64,000 bases of DNA from Hymenobacter fodinae (GCF_004745825.1 NZ_SRLA01000004.1:62001-126000); one strand, 5' to 3'. Numbered from the stretch's first letter, positions 49,002 through 58,478 are shown. A program made the numbers and translations. Notes: generated from the letters alone by a model not told the origin.

Positions 49002-49956
49002 TCTTCGAGTAGCCAGTGCCATATTAGCCTTAGGTGGGCTCTTGTCTAGCTGCAATGGGGGCGGCTCTTCAGCTACTTCTTCTGCAGCCGTCACCGACAC
49101 GCCTACTAGCGGCTCCATTCGCGTTGGAGTAGATGAAACGTTTGAGCCTATTCTGAAGTCTCAGGTAGATACTTTTCAGAAACTATACCCAGGTGCTCAT
49201 ATACAAGCTGTGTACAAGCCAGAGCAGCAAGTCATCCAGTCCTTTTTGGCTGACAGCGCCCGCTTAGCTATTGTATCGCGTGACTTGACAGCCCAAGAAA
49301 AGGGTGTGTTAGAACGGCTTCAGCTTTCACCTCGTACCATCCGAATTGGAGTAGATGGAGTAGCTATTATTGTTCATCCGAGCAATCCTGATTCGCTGCT
49401 GACCTTGCCTCAGTTAAAGAGCATTTTTACCGGGCAGCAGCAACAATGGGCACAAGTGGATAGCAAAAACAAGCTGGGGCCTATCACCATTGTGTTTGAC
49501 AATAACAATTCAAGCACCGCGCGCTTTGTTCAGGACTCAGTTACCAGAGGCACAGCGTTGACCAAATCGGCTTTTGCTTCCAAATCGAACCCTGCGCTGA
49601 TAGATTACGTTGCTACTCATCCAAACGCTATTGGTGTAATTGGCGTCAACTGGATTAGTGACCGGGATGACGCTTCAGTACAGAAATTTTTGAAGCGAGT
49701 ACGCGTTGTGGGTGTAAGCCCCAAAGCTACCGGTTCAACTCCTGATGACTACGTACAGCCTTATCAGGCCTATTTAGCTCAGAAGACGTATCCGCTACGT
49801 CGGGAGCTGTACGTTATCAGCCGGGAGGCACGCGCAGGACTTGGCACCGGTTTTGCCTCTTTCGTAGCTGGTAACAAAGGTCAACTCATTATGCTTAAGT
49901 CGGGCTTAATGCCTGCTACTGGTCAAGTGAGGCTCATCGAAGTAAAGTCTAAGTAG
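48991..49956 (+). CDS. PstS-like substrate-binding lipoprotein
   Basis: 321 residues from ATG 48991, with a lipobox GGLLSSC (Cys 21). The body resembles the phosphate-binding PstS-like/SBP_bac domain: GSIRVGVDETFEPILKSQVDTFQKLYPGAHIQAVY, DSARLAIVSRDLTAQEK, VDGVAIIVHPSNPDSLLTLPQLKSIFTG, and VFDNNNSSTARFVQDSV as the typical phosphate-loop region. The ABC transporter genes pstCAB are not adjacent; in Bacteroidota such PstS-like proteins often sit near tonB/TPR genes and may sense or sequester phosphate or an unknown ligand. Ligand not certain. Confidence 0.8.
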   Translation: MHANLRVASAILALGGLLSSCNGGGSSATSSAAVTDTPTSGSIRVGVDETFEPILKSQVDTFQKLYPGAHIQAVYKPEQQVIQSFLADSARLAIVSRDLTAQEKGVLERLQLSPRTIRIGVDGVAIIVHPSNPDSLLTLPQLKSIFTGQQQQWAQVDSKNKLGPITIVFDNNNSSTARFVQDSVTRGTALTKSAFASKSNPALIDYVATHPNAIGVIGVNWISDRDDASVQKFLKRVRVVGVSPKATGSTPDDYVQPYQAYLAQKTYPLRRELYVISREARAGLGTGFASFVAGNKGQLIMLKSGLMPATGQVRLIEVKSK

Positions 49957-50007
49957 CCTTTTAACCTCCTTCCTTTCTACACGCTTTTTAACTAACCCCT
50001 CTTGCTC

Positions 50008-51627
50008 ATGAACTTCAAGCCCTGGAAGCTAACGCTCCTCGCTGCCTTGTCTGTTTCCGGCTCTGCCGCTCTCGCTCAGAATACCTCAAGTGTCCAAAAG
50101 GCTATTGATTTAGAGCGTTATGGCGAAGCTCGTGCCGCACTGCTCAAGCAAGGTGGCTCTACTGAGTCGAATTTTGAATTAGGCCGTCTTTACCAATTCC
50201 GCGACATGCCTGATTCGGCGGCTTATTATTTCAACCGCATTCCGCTAAACCAGAAAGATCCGGTTTCGCTGGTAGCTGCTGGTCGTGCTGCCTTGGCACA
50301 AGGCAAAACTGCTGAAGCTGAAATTCAGTTTGACAACGCAGTGAAGGCCTCCAAAGGCAAGGACGCGAAGGTGTACACGATGATTGCGCAGGCTTATGCT
50401 GAGTCTGACGTAAAGGATGTAACGAAAGCGCTGACCTACGTTGATGCTGCTCAGAAGCTAAACAAGGGCAAAGATGATCCGGCTCTGATGATTGCCCGTG
50501 GCGACATCTACCTCAAGACGGATCAGGGTGGCGGCGAAGCTATGAACAGCTACGAGCGCGCCACGATGGCTGACCCCAACAACGTAAAGGCGTACGTGCG
50601 TAAAGGCCAGCTGAACATGCGGGCCCGGACGTATAACGAAGCTAAAACTAACCTCGACAAGGCAATCAGCATAGATCCTAACTATGCTCCTGCCTACAAT
50701 GCTCTGGCCGAGACCTATTATTTCGCCGGGCGTTATGACGATGCTTTGGCTCAATTCCAGAAATATTCGTCGCTGGCTGAAAAGTCGTCGAACACTGACG
50801 CGAAGTACGCTTCGTTCTTGTACCTGACGAAAAAGTATCCGGAGGCACTTGCTGAAGTAGACAAAGTTCTGGCTAAAAACCCGAACGATCTGACGATGAA
50901 CCGTCTGAAAGCTTACTCGTTGTACGAGACTGGCAAGAACGACGAGGCATTAGCCGCTATGCAGAAATACATGCAGCTTGCCAGCACCAACAACAAAGTG
51001 ATTACCGAAGACAACGTGTACTACGGTAAGATGCTGATCAAAGGTGGCAAAACGGCTGAGGGTGCTTCTATTATTAAGAAGGCAATTGATGCTGACCCAA
51101 AGAAAGCTGCTGAATTGCAAAACGAGCTTGCTCAGGCCTACATTGCAGCCAAGGATTACCCGAACGCTATTTCTACCTACCGGGCTCGTATGAAGGCCAC
51201 GAATGGTGGTGAACTGACCGACAAGGTATACTTGGCCCGCGCTTACGAACTCAACAACCAGTACGCCCAGGCGGATAGCTTGTATGGTGTAGTTCTCACG
51301 GAGCGCCCCACCTACGTACCAGGCTACCAGATGCGGGCTCGTGCTAATGCTAACCTAGATAAAGACTCAAAGCAAGGCTTGGCTAAGCCATACTACGAGA
51401 AGTATATCGAAGTAGCATCGGGTGCTGACGCAGCTAAATACAAGACTGGTCTAATTGAGGCTAACAAGTACTTGGCTTCTTATTATCTCTTCACCAAGAA
51501 TGATAAGTCTGCTTCGCTTCCCTATTGGCAGCAAGTACTTGCTTTAGATCCAGCTGACCAGCAAGCTAAAACAGCTGTAGGCGAAATCAACAAGCCGGCT
51601 ACTAAAGCTCCAGTAAAGCGTAAGTAA
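50008..51627 (+). CDS. exported TPR-repeat protein
   Basis: 539 residues from ATG 50008 with signal peptide MNFKPWKLTLLAALSVSGSAALAQ. At least ten tetratricopeptide repeats fill the mature chain (for example ESNFELGRLYQFRDMPDSAAYYFNRI, NVKAYVRKGQLNMRARTYNEAKTNLDKAI, YAPAYNALAETYYFAGRYDDALAQF). It follows the PstS-like gene by 51 nt and precedes a strong terminator. TPR-only exported proteins of this type in Bacteroidota are thought to be periplasmic adaptors; partner unknown. Confidence 0.88.
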   Translation: MNFKPWKLTLLAALSVSGSAALAQNTSSVQKAIDLERYGEARAALLKQGGSTESNFELGRLYQFRDMPDSAAYYFNRIPLNQKDPVSLVAAGRAALAQGKTAEAEIQFDNAVKASKGKDAKVYTMIAQAYAESDVKDVTKALTYVDAAQKLNKGKDDPALMIARGDIYLKTDQGGGEAMNSYERATMADPNNVKAYVRKGQLNMRARTYNEAKTNLDKAISIDPNYAPAYNALAETYYFAGRYDDALAQFQKYSSLAEKSSNTDAKYASFLYLTKKYPEALAEVDKVLAKNPNDLTMNRLKAYSLYETGKNDEALAAMQKYMQLASTNNKVITEDNVYYGKMLIKGGKTAEGASIIKKAIDADPKKAAELQNELAQAYIAAKDYPNAISTYRARMKATNGGELTDKVYLARAYELNNQYAQADSLYGVVLTERPTYVPGYQMRARANANLDKDSKQGLAKPYYEKYIEVASGADAAKYKTGLIEANKYLASYYLFTKNDKSASLPYWQQVLALDPADQQAKTAVGEINKPATKAPVKRK

Positions 51628-51642
51628 TTCGCTTCAACACAT

Positions 51643-51680
51643 AAAAAAAGCCCCGCCACTCTTTGTGGCGGGGCTTTTTT
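51643..51680. terminator. bidirectional terminator
   Basis: AAAAAAGCCCCGCCAC and GTGGCGGGGCTTTTTT form a perfect 16-bp stem with a short loop between the TPR gene and the convergent rluD gene. Confidence 0.95.
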
Positions 51681-51706
51681 GTAGTATAGGTGGCCTAGAG
51701 CAGTTC

Positions 51707-52783
51707 CTATTGCTCTGCTGCATATGGCTCCCACGCTGCTAGCAAAGCTTCAAAATCTGACGGCAACTCAGCCTCAAAATGTAACTGCTGATGCGTAGTA
51801 GGGTGCACAAAGCCCAAGGATTTAGCATGTAGCGCTTGCCGGGGCATCAGTTCCAGTGCTTTGTCAACAAATGCCTTATATGCCCCTGTCCGTTGACCAT
51901 ACACCACCTTATCACCGCCGTACGTAGCATCGCCAAATAGTGGGTGACCAATATGCTTCATGTGTGCTCTGATCTGATGAGTACGCCCGGTTTCGAGGTT
52001 GCACTGCAGAAGCGCCACCTTCCCGTACGACCGTAGTACTTTGTAATGCGTTACAGCGTGTTTGCCCTGCTCCCCGTCAGGATACACTGCTTGTACCTTC
52101 CGGTCCTTCAGGCTGCGCCCAATATGCCCTCTAACAGTTCCAGTTGAATCTTTAGGCACGCCCCACACCAACGCTAAATAGGTTCGCTCGATAGTATGGT
52201 AGAAGAATTGTTGGGATAGATGCGTCATGGCCCACTCCGTTTTCCCGATAACGAGCAGCCCGGAGGTGTCTTTATCAATACGATGCACTAGGCCAGGCCG
52301 AATTTCCCCATTCCGTCCCGTTGGCAGATTCTGCAGATGGTAGGCCAGCCCGTTTACCAATGTACCCTGCCAATTGCCGAAAGCCGGATGCACTACCAGG
52401 CCCGCAGGCTTGTTAACGATCAGTAGCTCGTCATCTTCATAGCGGATATCAAGCTGCATAGGCTCGGGCACTACCTTAAACTCCCGCGGCGGCTCAGGTA
52501 GCGTAATGGTTATTACATCAAGGGGCTTAACTCGGTAGTTCGACTTTACTACTCGATCGTTTACCTGGACTGCTTCGGCTCGGATAGCATTCTGAATACG
52601 GTTGCGAGACGTGTTAGCCAGACGATTCAGCAGAAACTTATCTAAGCGCAATAGTTCTTGCCCCTTGTCGGCCCGAATGCGATGATGCTCATATAGTTCA
52701 TCCCCACCCTCCCCTTCTTCCTCGAGGTCAGGGTTTGTAAATGCGTTCTGGTAATCTTCTAACTCGTCAGGGCCCGATATCAT
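51707..52783 (-). CDS. rluD: RluD-family pseudouridine synthase
   Basis: 358 residues. S4 RNA-binding domain near the start (LRLDKFLLNRLANTSRNRIQNAIR), then a pseudouridine synthase domain with the catalytic Asp in GLVHRIDKDTSGLLVI (about D170), plus VNKPAGLVVHPAFGNWQGTLVN and ETGRTHQIRAHMKHIGHPL. Most likely modifies 23S rRNA positions 1911/1915/1917, but other Rlu specificities cannot be excluded. An acidic N-terminal extension of about 35 residues precedes the S4 domain. Confidence 0.92.
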   Translation of the reverse strand: MISGPDELEDYQNAFTNPDLEEEGEGGDELYEHHRIRADKGQELLRLDKFLLNRLANTSRNRIQNAIRAEAVQVNDRVVKSNYRVKPLDVITITLPEPPREFKVVPEPMQLDIRYEDDELLIVNKPAGLVVHPAFGNWQGTLVNGLAYHLQNLPTGRNGEIRPGLVHRIDKDTSGLLVIGKTEWAMTHLSQQFFYHTIERTYLALVWGVPKDSTGTVRGHIGRSLKDRKVQAVYPDGEQGKHAVTHYKVLRSYGKVALLQCNLETGRTHQIRAHMKHIGHPLFGDATYGGDKVVYGQRTGAYKAFVDKALELMPRQALHAKSLGFVHPTTHQQLHFEAELPSDFEALLAAWEPYAAEQ

Positions 52784-52812
52784 GGTACGCAGGTAAGCTG
52801 TAGGGTTTCTAT

Positions 52813-52854
52813 AAACACAAACAGCCGAGGCCTAGGCCCCGGCTGTTTGTGTTT
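52813..52854 (-). terminator. hairpin terminator with GGCCTAGGCC in its loop
   Basis: AAACACAAACAGCC and GGCTGTTTGTGTTT form a perfect 14-bp stem; the loop contains the palindrome GGCCTAGGCC (52829-52838). It follows the downstream OmpH gene on the minus strand. Confidence 0.88.
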
Positions 52855-52867
52855 CAGGCATACGTGC

Positions 52868-53497
52868 CTATTTCTTGGTTTTAGTCTTGGTCTTGCTTGG
52901 TGCTGCTGGAGTTGCAGCCGTAGAGGCAGCAGGAGCAGTTACTTTAGGAGCGGCCTGTGCCGCCCCCGGCGTGATGCCCATCTTCTTCAGGATGAGGTCG
53001 GATACGTCACCATCTTTAGGACCGTGCAACAGGACTGGGCTAGCGCCATCGGAGTTCAGAATGTACGTATAGCCATTCTCCTCTGCTACGGCATCAATGT
53101 TTTTCTGCAGCTTATCCAGAGCAGGCTTTAGCAAGGCTTGCTGCTTCTGCTGCAGAGAATTCTCAGCGTTCTGCTGAAACTCCTGAATTGATTGCTGCAT
53201 GTTCTGTAGTTCGCGCTCCTTATCGGTGCGTACTACATCGGTCATGGTGGCGGCACCCTTCTGGTAAGCCTCTCCTTTCGTGCGGAACTCAGTAGCCTTA
53301 GCATCAAGCTGGTTTTTCAGCTGGGTGCTATAGTCTTTCAATTGCGACTCAATCTGCTTGCTCTCGGGCATCTGGCTCAGCACGTATTCAACGCTGGTGT
53401 AGCCAATTTTCAGCGGTGCGGCCGTTTGAGCCATAGAAGCCGTAGCCGTGGTGAAAGTAAGAGCGGCAACAGCCAGTGCAACGCGGAATTTGTTCAT
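52868..53497 (-). CDS. OmpH/Skp family periplasmic chaperone 1
   Basis: 209 residues from ATG 53497. Signal peptide MNKFRVALAVAALTFTTATASMAQ, then the Skp/OmpH architecture: a short beta segment (LKIGYTSVEYVLSQMPESKQIE), long coiled-coil helices (about 60-150) and a returning strand (DAVAEENGYTYILNSDG). The C-terminus is an Ala/Pro/Thr/Lys tail. Holds unfolded outer-membrane proteins for BamA, whose gene is in this same run. In-frame starts further upstream are rejected. Confidence 0.9.
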   Translation of the reverse strand: MNKFRVALAVAALTFTTATASMAQTAAPLKIGYTSVEYVLSQMPESKQIESQLKDYSTQLKNQLDAKATEFRTKGEAYQKGAATMTDVVRTDKERELQNMQQSIQEFQQNAENSLQQKQQALLKPALDKLQKNIDAVAEENGYTYILNSDGASPVLLHGPKDGDVSDLILKKMGITPGAAQAAPKVTAPAASTAATPAAPSKTKTKTKK

Positions 53498-53543
53498 GAT
53501 GGTCATTAAAAGAAAAAAGGTCAGAGAGTAAGATAGTACAAAG

Positions 53544-54221
53544 TTACTTTTTCCGGCTTGCCGGACGCGTGGTGGTGCGAGCGGGGGCTTTGGGCCGAAC
53601 AGGAGCATCATCGGTTACTGTTTCTTCTGCACCAGCGGGGGCCTGTGGCGTAGTAACAGAATTCACCGTGCCTTTCTGAGCTGCTTGATTACGCTCAGGA
53701 GAAGCTAGGCCTAGCTCTTCCAACACAAACTCCGTGTAATCGTGAGCAGGGTTGGTATACAGCATGGTTAAGTCACCTGACTTATCAAATACAATGGCCA
53801 GCTGCTTCTTCTTGGCCACCTTCTCAATGGCTTCAAATACTTGGTCCTGCACTGGCTTTGTCAGCTCTTGCCGCTTCTTAAAAAGCTGCCCTTCAAAACC
53901 GAAGATCTTGTTCTGGTAGGCCTTGATATCCTGCTCCTTCTTCAAGATTTCGTCTTGTCGCTTCTTCTTCATCGGCTCTGTCAGAACGACTTCTTCGGCC
54001 TGATAATTCCGGTAAAGCTTATCTAAGTCTTTTTTCTGACTTTCAATGTCTTTCTGCCAATTCGCCGACAACGTATTTAGCTCCTGCTGAGCCTGTCCAT
54101 ACGCTGGCAACTTGCCCATAATGAACTCAGAGTCAACATACCCAAACTTCTGGGCCTGAGCCACCGGAGCCACTACACACAGCAGCAAGGCTGCCATCAT
54201 CCACGTCAGTAACTTACGCAT
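53544..54221 (-). CDS. OmpH/Skp family periplasmic chaperone 2
   Basis: 225 residues; signal peptide MRKLLTWMMAALLLCVVAPVAQAQ, then KFGYVDSEFIMGKLPAYGQAQQELNTLSANWQKDIESQKKDLDKLY and further coiled-coil, then FEAIEKVAKKKQLAIVFDKSGDLTMLYTN, the family's returning strand. C-terminus Thr/Pro/Arg-rich. Two OmpH paralogues behind bamA are a common Bacteroidota layout. Overlaps nothing; 46 nt before the other ompH. Confidence 0.92.
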   Translation of the reverse strand: MRKLLTWMMAALLLCVVAPVAQAQKFGYVDSEFIMGKLPAYGQAQQELNTLSANWQKDIESQKKDLDKLYRNYQAEEVVLTEPMKKKRQDEILKKEQDIKAYQNKIFGFEGQLFKKRQELTKPVQDQVFEAIEKVAKKKQLAIVFDKSGDLTMLYTNPAHDYTEFVLEELGLASPERNQAAQKGTVNSVTTPQAPAGAEETVTDDAPVRPKAPARTTTRPASRKK

Positions 54222-54263
54222 TGAGAAATGAAGGATAGAGAGCCAGCTGCTGTTTCGCCGGGC

Positions 54264-56783
54264 TTAGCGAATCTGCTGACCGATGATGAAGTGAAAGCGC
54301 CCTGATGTCTGCTTCTGACCAGAGGAGTAGACGGGTACATTATCGAAGCCCCAGCCGTAGTCAAAGCCAAGCAAACCAAATGCCGACATGAAGATACGAG
54401 CTCCTAGGCCAGCTGAACGGTACAACTTGTAAGGATTGTAGTCGGTGTACTTCTCAAATGAGTTGCCTGCCTCCGCAAAGCCTAGAACATAGACCGTTGC
54501 AGCAGGGTTCAAGCTCACAGGATAACGCATTTCCAGCACGTACTTATTGTACACTACGCCACCATTCGAGGTCTGCCGCGAGGCGGGCAATGACTCAGTA
54601 CCGTTAGGATCATCATAACCACGCAAGCCGACGTATTCGGTACCTACCAAGAAGTTGGAAGCTCCGCCATATCCTAGGCCAGAACCGCCCAACTTAAAGC
54701 GCTCGAATGGACCAATCTGACGGCTGCTGTTGTAGCTGCCGATGAAACCGAAATGCGCCCGTGTATTCAGCACCAGTTTGCCAACCAACGGCGAGAACCA
54801 TGAGGCATCGAACATCCACTTATGGAATTCAACCCATTCGTTTACGCTTGGGTGAGAACCCTTAAAAATGGAATATGGCGGCGTTAGGTTCACGCTCAAG
54901 GAAAGCGTTGAGCCCCGACGAGTAAAGGTGGGGTTGTCAATGCTATTGCGCGCCAGCGTGGTATTGAACGTGAAGTTATTCGCGTTACCGTTGTTGAAAT
55001 TCTCGAAGTAGGTGTAGTTCTGCAGCTTGTACTGACTGAACGACAGCGAGTTGCTGAGCGTAAAGTAGTCATCTGGCCAGCGCAAGCGCCGCCCCAGACT
55101 TACTGAAGCACTGTTCACCTTGATGGAGCTACCCGTCTTGGGGTCAAAGTTGGTACCCAGACGCTGAATGCTTTTGTTCAGGCTGAAGGAGAATGAGTTT
55201 GGCTTGCGGCCACCCAACCAAGGCTCCGTGAAAGAGAATGAATATGCTTGGTACTGCAGACCGTTGGCTTGCACGTTAAGTGCCAACCGTTGCCCATCAC
55301 CGGCCGGTACTGGTGTCCAGTTACGCAGGCTGCTGGCTTTACGGAGAGAGAAGTTATTAAACACCAAGCCTACGGTGCCAATAAATCCAGCGTAGCCACC
55401 CCAACCGCCCGAAAGGGTAATCTGATCGGAAGGCTTTTCCTCAACCGTGTAATTGATATCTACCGTACCGTCGGCCTGGTTTGGTACGGGGTTCATACCA
55501 ATCTTCTCCGGGTCAAAATAGCCGAGAGTAGCAATTTCACGCTGAGAGCGAATCAGTTGCTCCCGGCTAAACTTGTCGCCAGGCAGCGTATACAGCGCCC
55601 GACGCACTACGTGGTCAGACGTTTTGGTATTGCCGGCAATGTTAATCTCTTTGATCCGAGCCTGCACCCCCTCAGTGATGCGCATCTCAATATCAATTGA
55701 GTCGCCTTCTACCTTGGTTTCTACAGGCTCGATCTGGAAGAACAAGTAACCATCATTCATGTAGAGCGACGTTACGTCCTGACCCGTAGGGTTGTAGTTC
55801 AACCGCTTATCCAGCGTCTCCTTACTGTATACGCTGCCTTCTTTGATGGCAAGCACCGAGGCCAGCGTTTTGTCATCGTAGAGGTAGTTACCGTTCCAGG
55901 TGATGTGGCGGAAATAATACTTCGGCCCTTCATCTACCCGTACCGTCAAAGTAAGGCCCTTATCGTCACGCGCCAAAGAGTCGGATACTACGACAGCATC
56001 ACGGTAGCCCTGCGCATTGTAGAAGTCAATAAGCTTCTTCTTATCCTCTTCAAACTCCGTACGCTGGAATTTGCCTGAGTTAAAAAACTTCGGAAACTTC
56101 TTCTCTTTAGTCTTTTTGAATTTTCCTTTCAGCGTACCGTCTTTGAAAGCCTCATTGCCTTCAAACACAATATCATGAATGCGGACCTTCGCTCCCTTAT
56201 CTACGTTGATGTTGAGGAGTACGCTATTAGACAACGATGAATCGGGCACCTGCACAATATTCACCTTCGCGTCCAGGAAGCCTTTGTTCGTGTAGAACTT
56301 ACGCACCTGCGACTTGGTGTTGCTAAGCAGAGCATCCGTTACCACCTTACCCCGAATAAGCTTGATCTTATTCTTTAGCTCGTCTGCTTGGCTTTTACCA
56401 ATGCCAGTGAATTCAAACTTCGACAGGCGTGGCCGTTCTTTCAGATTGAAATCAAGGAATACCCGTTGCCCTTCAATGTGGTCGATGCTCACACTTACGT
56501 CGCCCAGAATGCCTTGGTCCCACAGCTTACGAATAGCTTTTCCTACCTCTTCGCCAGGAATTGTAATTGGGTCGCCGATCTTAAGCCCAGTTAAACCAAT
56601 AAGTGTGTTTGCATCGAGGTAACGTGCTCCACTAATTGTAATTCCGCCCAACGTATAGCGCTTAGCATCTCCTTCAGCCGCTGCCCCAGGTGTAGTCTGC
56701 GCCAAGGCAGCTTCACTGGCAGCTACTCCTAAGGAGAGGGTTATAGCTAAGGCCCGAAAAATCTTATGGTACGAAGAACTCAT
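54264..56783 (-). CDS. bamA: outer membrane protein assembly factor BamA
   Basis: 839 residues, somewhat longer than E. coli BamA (810). Signal peptide to about 29, then five POTRA domains (starting KRYTLGGITISGARYLDANTLIGLTGLKIGDPI, with later ones marked by IHDIVFEGNEAFK, RHITWNGNYLYDDKTLASVLAIKEG and IKEINIAGNTKTSDHVVRRAL) and a beta barrel from about 425 on. The barrel's loop-6 motif appears as GLRGYDDPNG, the family's (V/I/L)RG(F/Y). Inserts outer-membrane proteins. It follows uppS and precedes the chaperone genes; probably an operon. Confidence 0.96.
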   Translation of the reverse strand: MSSSYHKIFRALAITLSLGVAASEAALAQTTPGAAAEGDAKRYTLGGITISGARYLDANTLIGLTGLKIGDPITIPGEEVGKAIRKLWDQGILGDVSVSIDHIEGQRVFLDFNLKERPRLSKFEFTGIGKSQADELKNKIKLIRGKVVTDALLSNTKSQVRKFYTNKGFLDAKVNIVQVPDSSLSNSVLLNINVDKGAKVRIHDIVFEGNEAFKDGTLKGKFKKTKEKKFPKFFNSGKFQRTEFEEDKKKLIDFYNAQGYRDAVVVSDSLARDDKGLTLTVRVDEGPKYYFRHITWNGNYLYDDKTLASVLAIKEGSVYSKETLDKRLNYNPTGQDVTSLYMNDGYLFFQIEPVETKVEGDSIDIEMRITEGVQARIKEINIAGNTKTSDHVVRRALYTLPGDKFSREQLIRSQREIATLGYFDPEKIGMNPVPNQADGTVDINYTVEEKPSDQITLSGGWGGYAGFIGTVGLVFNNFSLRKASSLRNWTPVPAGDGQRLALNVQANGLQYQAYSFSFTEPWLGGRKPNSFSFSLNKSIQRLGTNFDPKTGSSIKVNSASVSLGRRLRWPDDYFTLSNSLSFSQYKLQNYTYFENFNNGNANNFTFNTTLARNSIDNPTFTRRGSTLSLSVNLTPPYSIFKGSHPSVNEWVEFHKWMFDASWFSPLVGKLVLNTRAHFGFIGSYNSSRQIGPFERFKLGGSGLGYGGASNFLVGTEYVGLRGYDDPNGTESLPASRQTSNGGVVYNKYVLEMRYPVSLNPAATVYVLGFAEAGNSFEKYTDYNPYKLYRSAGLGARIFMSAFGLLGFDYGWGFDNVPVYSSGQKQTSGRFHFIIGQQIR

Positions 56784-56792
56784 TTTCTGCTA

Positions 56793-57539
56793 TTACGAAA
56801 CGGTTAGCTGCTCACTGGTTTTGCCGAAGCGTCGCTCGCGCTGCTGATACGCCAGTAGAGCGTCGTAGAAGTGCTCACGCCGGAAGTCAGGCCACAGCAA
56901 ATCCGTGATGTATAATTCGGTGTAGGCCAGTTGCCACAGCAAAAAGTTACTAATGCGCTGCTCACCGCTCGTACGGATAAGCAACTCCGGATCGGGAATG
57001 CCAGAGGTAGAGAGGTAACCTGCTATGGTTTGCTCCGTAATACCAGAGGCCTCTACCCTACCGGCTGCCACATCGGCAGCTAGCTTCTGCGCGGCCTGGG
57101 TAAGATCCCAGCGCCCACTGTAGCTAAGAGCCAGTACCAAGGTCATTTGGTTGCCTGCCTTAGTTAATTCAATTGCTTCTGCTAGTTCGCGCTGGCAGGA
57201 ATCAGGCAAGCTGTCAATCTGCCCAATGGCTTGCAGCCGAATATTATTCTTTAGTAGCGTAGCAGTTTCCTGGCGAATGGTATGCACCAGCAACTGCATC
57301 AGGGCCATAACCTCATGGGCCGGACGAGCCCAGTTTTCCGTAGAAAACGCATAGAGGGTAAGGTACTGCACACCTATTTCAGCCGCAGATTCTACGGTTT
57401 CACGTACTGCCTTAATAGCGCTCTGGTGGCCGAAAATACGGAGACCACCTTTCTGCTTGGCCCAACGACCATTGCCATCCATGATGACGGCAACGTGCAC
57501 GGGAATATTCTGGGAGTTAATCTCGGACCGAGAGGCCAT
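56793..57539 (-). CDS. uppS: undecaprenyl diphosphate synthase
   Basis: 248 residues; cis-prenyltransferase making the lipid carrier for peptidoglycan and O-antigen. Catalytic Asp in HVAVIMDGNGRWAKQKGG (D21), then FGHQSAIKAV, LTLYAFSTENWARP, SYSGRWDL, and the C-terminal ISNFLLWQLAYTELYITDLLWPDF with DPELLIRTSGEQR. Normal length. Between the DUF6089 gene and bamA, with which it is commonly associated in Bacteroidota. Confidence 0.96.
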   Translation of the reverse strand: MASRSEINSQNIPVHVAVIMDGNGRWAKQKGGLRIFGHQSAIKAVRETVESAAEIGVQYLTLYAFSTENWARPAHEVMALMQLLVHTIRQETATLLKNNIRLQAIGQIDSLPDSCQRELAEAIELTKAGNQMTLVLALSYSGRWDLTQAAQKLAADVAAGRVEASGITEQTIAGYLSTSGIPDPELLIRTSGEQRISNFLLWQLAYTELYITDLLWPDFRREHFYDALLAYQQRERRFGKTSEQLTVS

Positions 57540-57632
57540 TGTTACTTTTTGCGTAAAGAGGCTGCAAGGTACGCAAATGGTTGCATAAGCTTGGGCCCTT
57601 CCTATAAACGTTAACTGTATCTATCACATTGC

Positions 57633-57684
57633 ACTAAAGCCCCTGACACTTCAGCATTGATTGCTGCATGTCAGGGGCTTTAGT
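57633..57684 (-). terminator. hairpin after the second DUF6089 gene
   Basis: ACTAAAGCCCCTGACA and TGTCAGGGGCTTTAGT form a perfect 16-bp stem with an inner CAGCA/TGCTG stem. It separates the DUF6089 genes from uppS. Confidence 0.8.
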
Positions 57685-57704
57685 TTATGCGCTTCTTACG
57701 AGGC

Positions 57705-58478
57705 CTATTTATTCTTCTTGTTCTTCTGGATGTCTAGCGTACCCTCTGGGCACCGTATTTTATAGAAAGTATAGGAGACGGTCACACCATTGTAGAAGTA
57801 CCAGTCTTTGTCGTTCGGGTTGCCAAGAACCCGCACATCTGTACTGGCTGCAGGCAAGTCTTTGCCATTATACCGGTCGATGTCGTCCGTGAATGCTTTA
57901 CGAGCTCCGGCCTCTAGCCCAAGGTTCCAATGCCGGGACAGTGCATACTTAAAGCCTAGGCCAGCAGGTATAGCTATTCCTACCAAGCTATTGTACTCAC
58001 TATTGGTGATGCCGCGGCCTATTACTCGTGTGTTTGCATAAAAGCCCGCAATTCCTACAAACACGTAGGGAGTAAAATGTACTTTGTCTTTCCGATTATG
58101 AAAGTCAAAGAAGTTATACTCTAGCGCCCCCGAAAGCTCCCATAGACTACCCTTCAAGTTAGCATTTCGATACGCGGCTAGGGGGGCTGTATTGTCATTT
58201 ACCCCTTTGACTGTTTCATCGGCTGCGCGCAACAAGCCGCCGGTAAAAGCCCCTCGCAGTGTAACGGGCGCCGAAATATCCTTGCGGTAAAACGCGGTGA
58301 AGGCCGGCCGATTGTTTTGGAACTGGTATTTGGGAGCCAGTTCTCCCTTATAGCTGAGTCCGCCGATACCTATACCTACTTCACTGGTATTTTGTGCTTG
58401 AGCTGATTGAACAAAAAAAACACTCCCTGCTTGCGCTAGGCAAACAAGGAGTGTTTTGAAAGGAGTCGATTGCGTCAT
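57705..58478 (-). CDS. DUF6089 outer-membrane protein (PorG-like), second copy
   Basis: 257 residues. Signal peptide MTQSTPFKTLLVCLAQAGSV to about SAQAQ, then a beta-barrel-like mature part with EVGIGIGGLSYKGELAPKYQF, YTPYVFVGIAGFYANTR-like strands, FGLEAGARKAFTDDIDRYNG and a C-terminal strand DWYFYNGVTVSYTF. It is shorter and more divergent than its upstream neighbour. PorG is a type IX secretion component in Porphyromonas. The N-terminal codons contain a strong intrinsic terminator (58411-58457), which is unusual. Confidence 0.8.
   Translation of the reverse strand: MTQSTPFKTLLVCLAQAGSVFFVQSAQAQNTSEVGIGIGGLSYKGELAPKYQFQNNRPAFTAFYRKDISAPVTLRGAFTGGLLRAADETVKGVNDNTAPLAAYRNANLKGSLWELSGALEYNFFDFHNRKDKVHFTPYVFVGIAGFYANTRVIGRGITNSEYNSLVGIAIPAGLGFKYALSRHWNLGLEAGARKAFTDDIDRYNGKDLPAASTDVRVLGNPNDKDWYFYNGVTVSYTFYKIRCPEGTLDIQKNKKNK
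58411..58457 (-). terminator. intrinsic terminator inside the signal-peptide codons
   Basis: On the minus strand AAAACACTCC (58448-58457) and GGAGTGTTTT (58417-58426) form a 10-bp stem that extends inwards by about 7 more bp (one wobble pair) to a CTAGC loop; a run of eight T overlaps and follows. It falls within codons 8-23 of the second DUF6089 gene, 64 nt after the stop codon of the first, so it probably terminates or attenuates the first gene's transcript. Confidence 0.75.
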
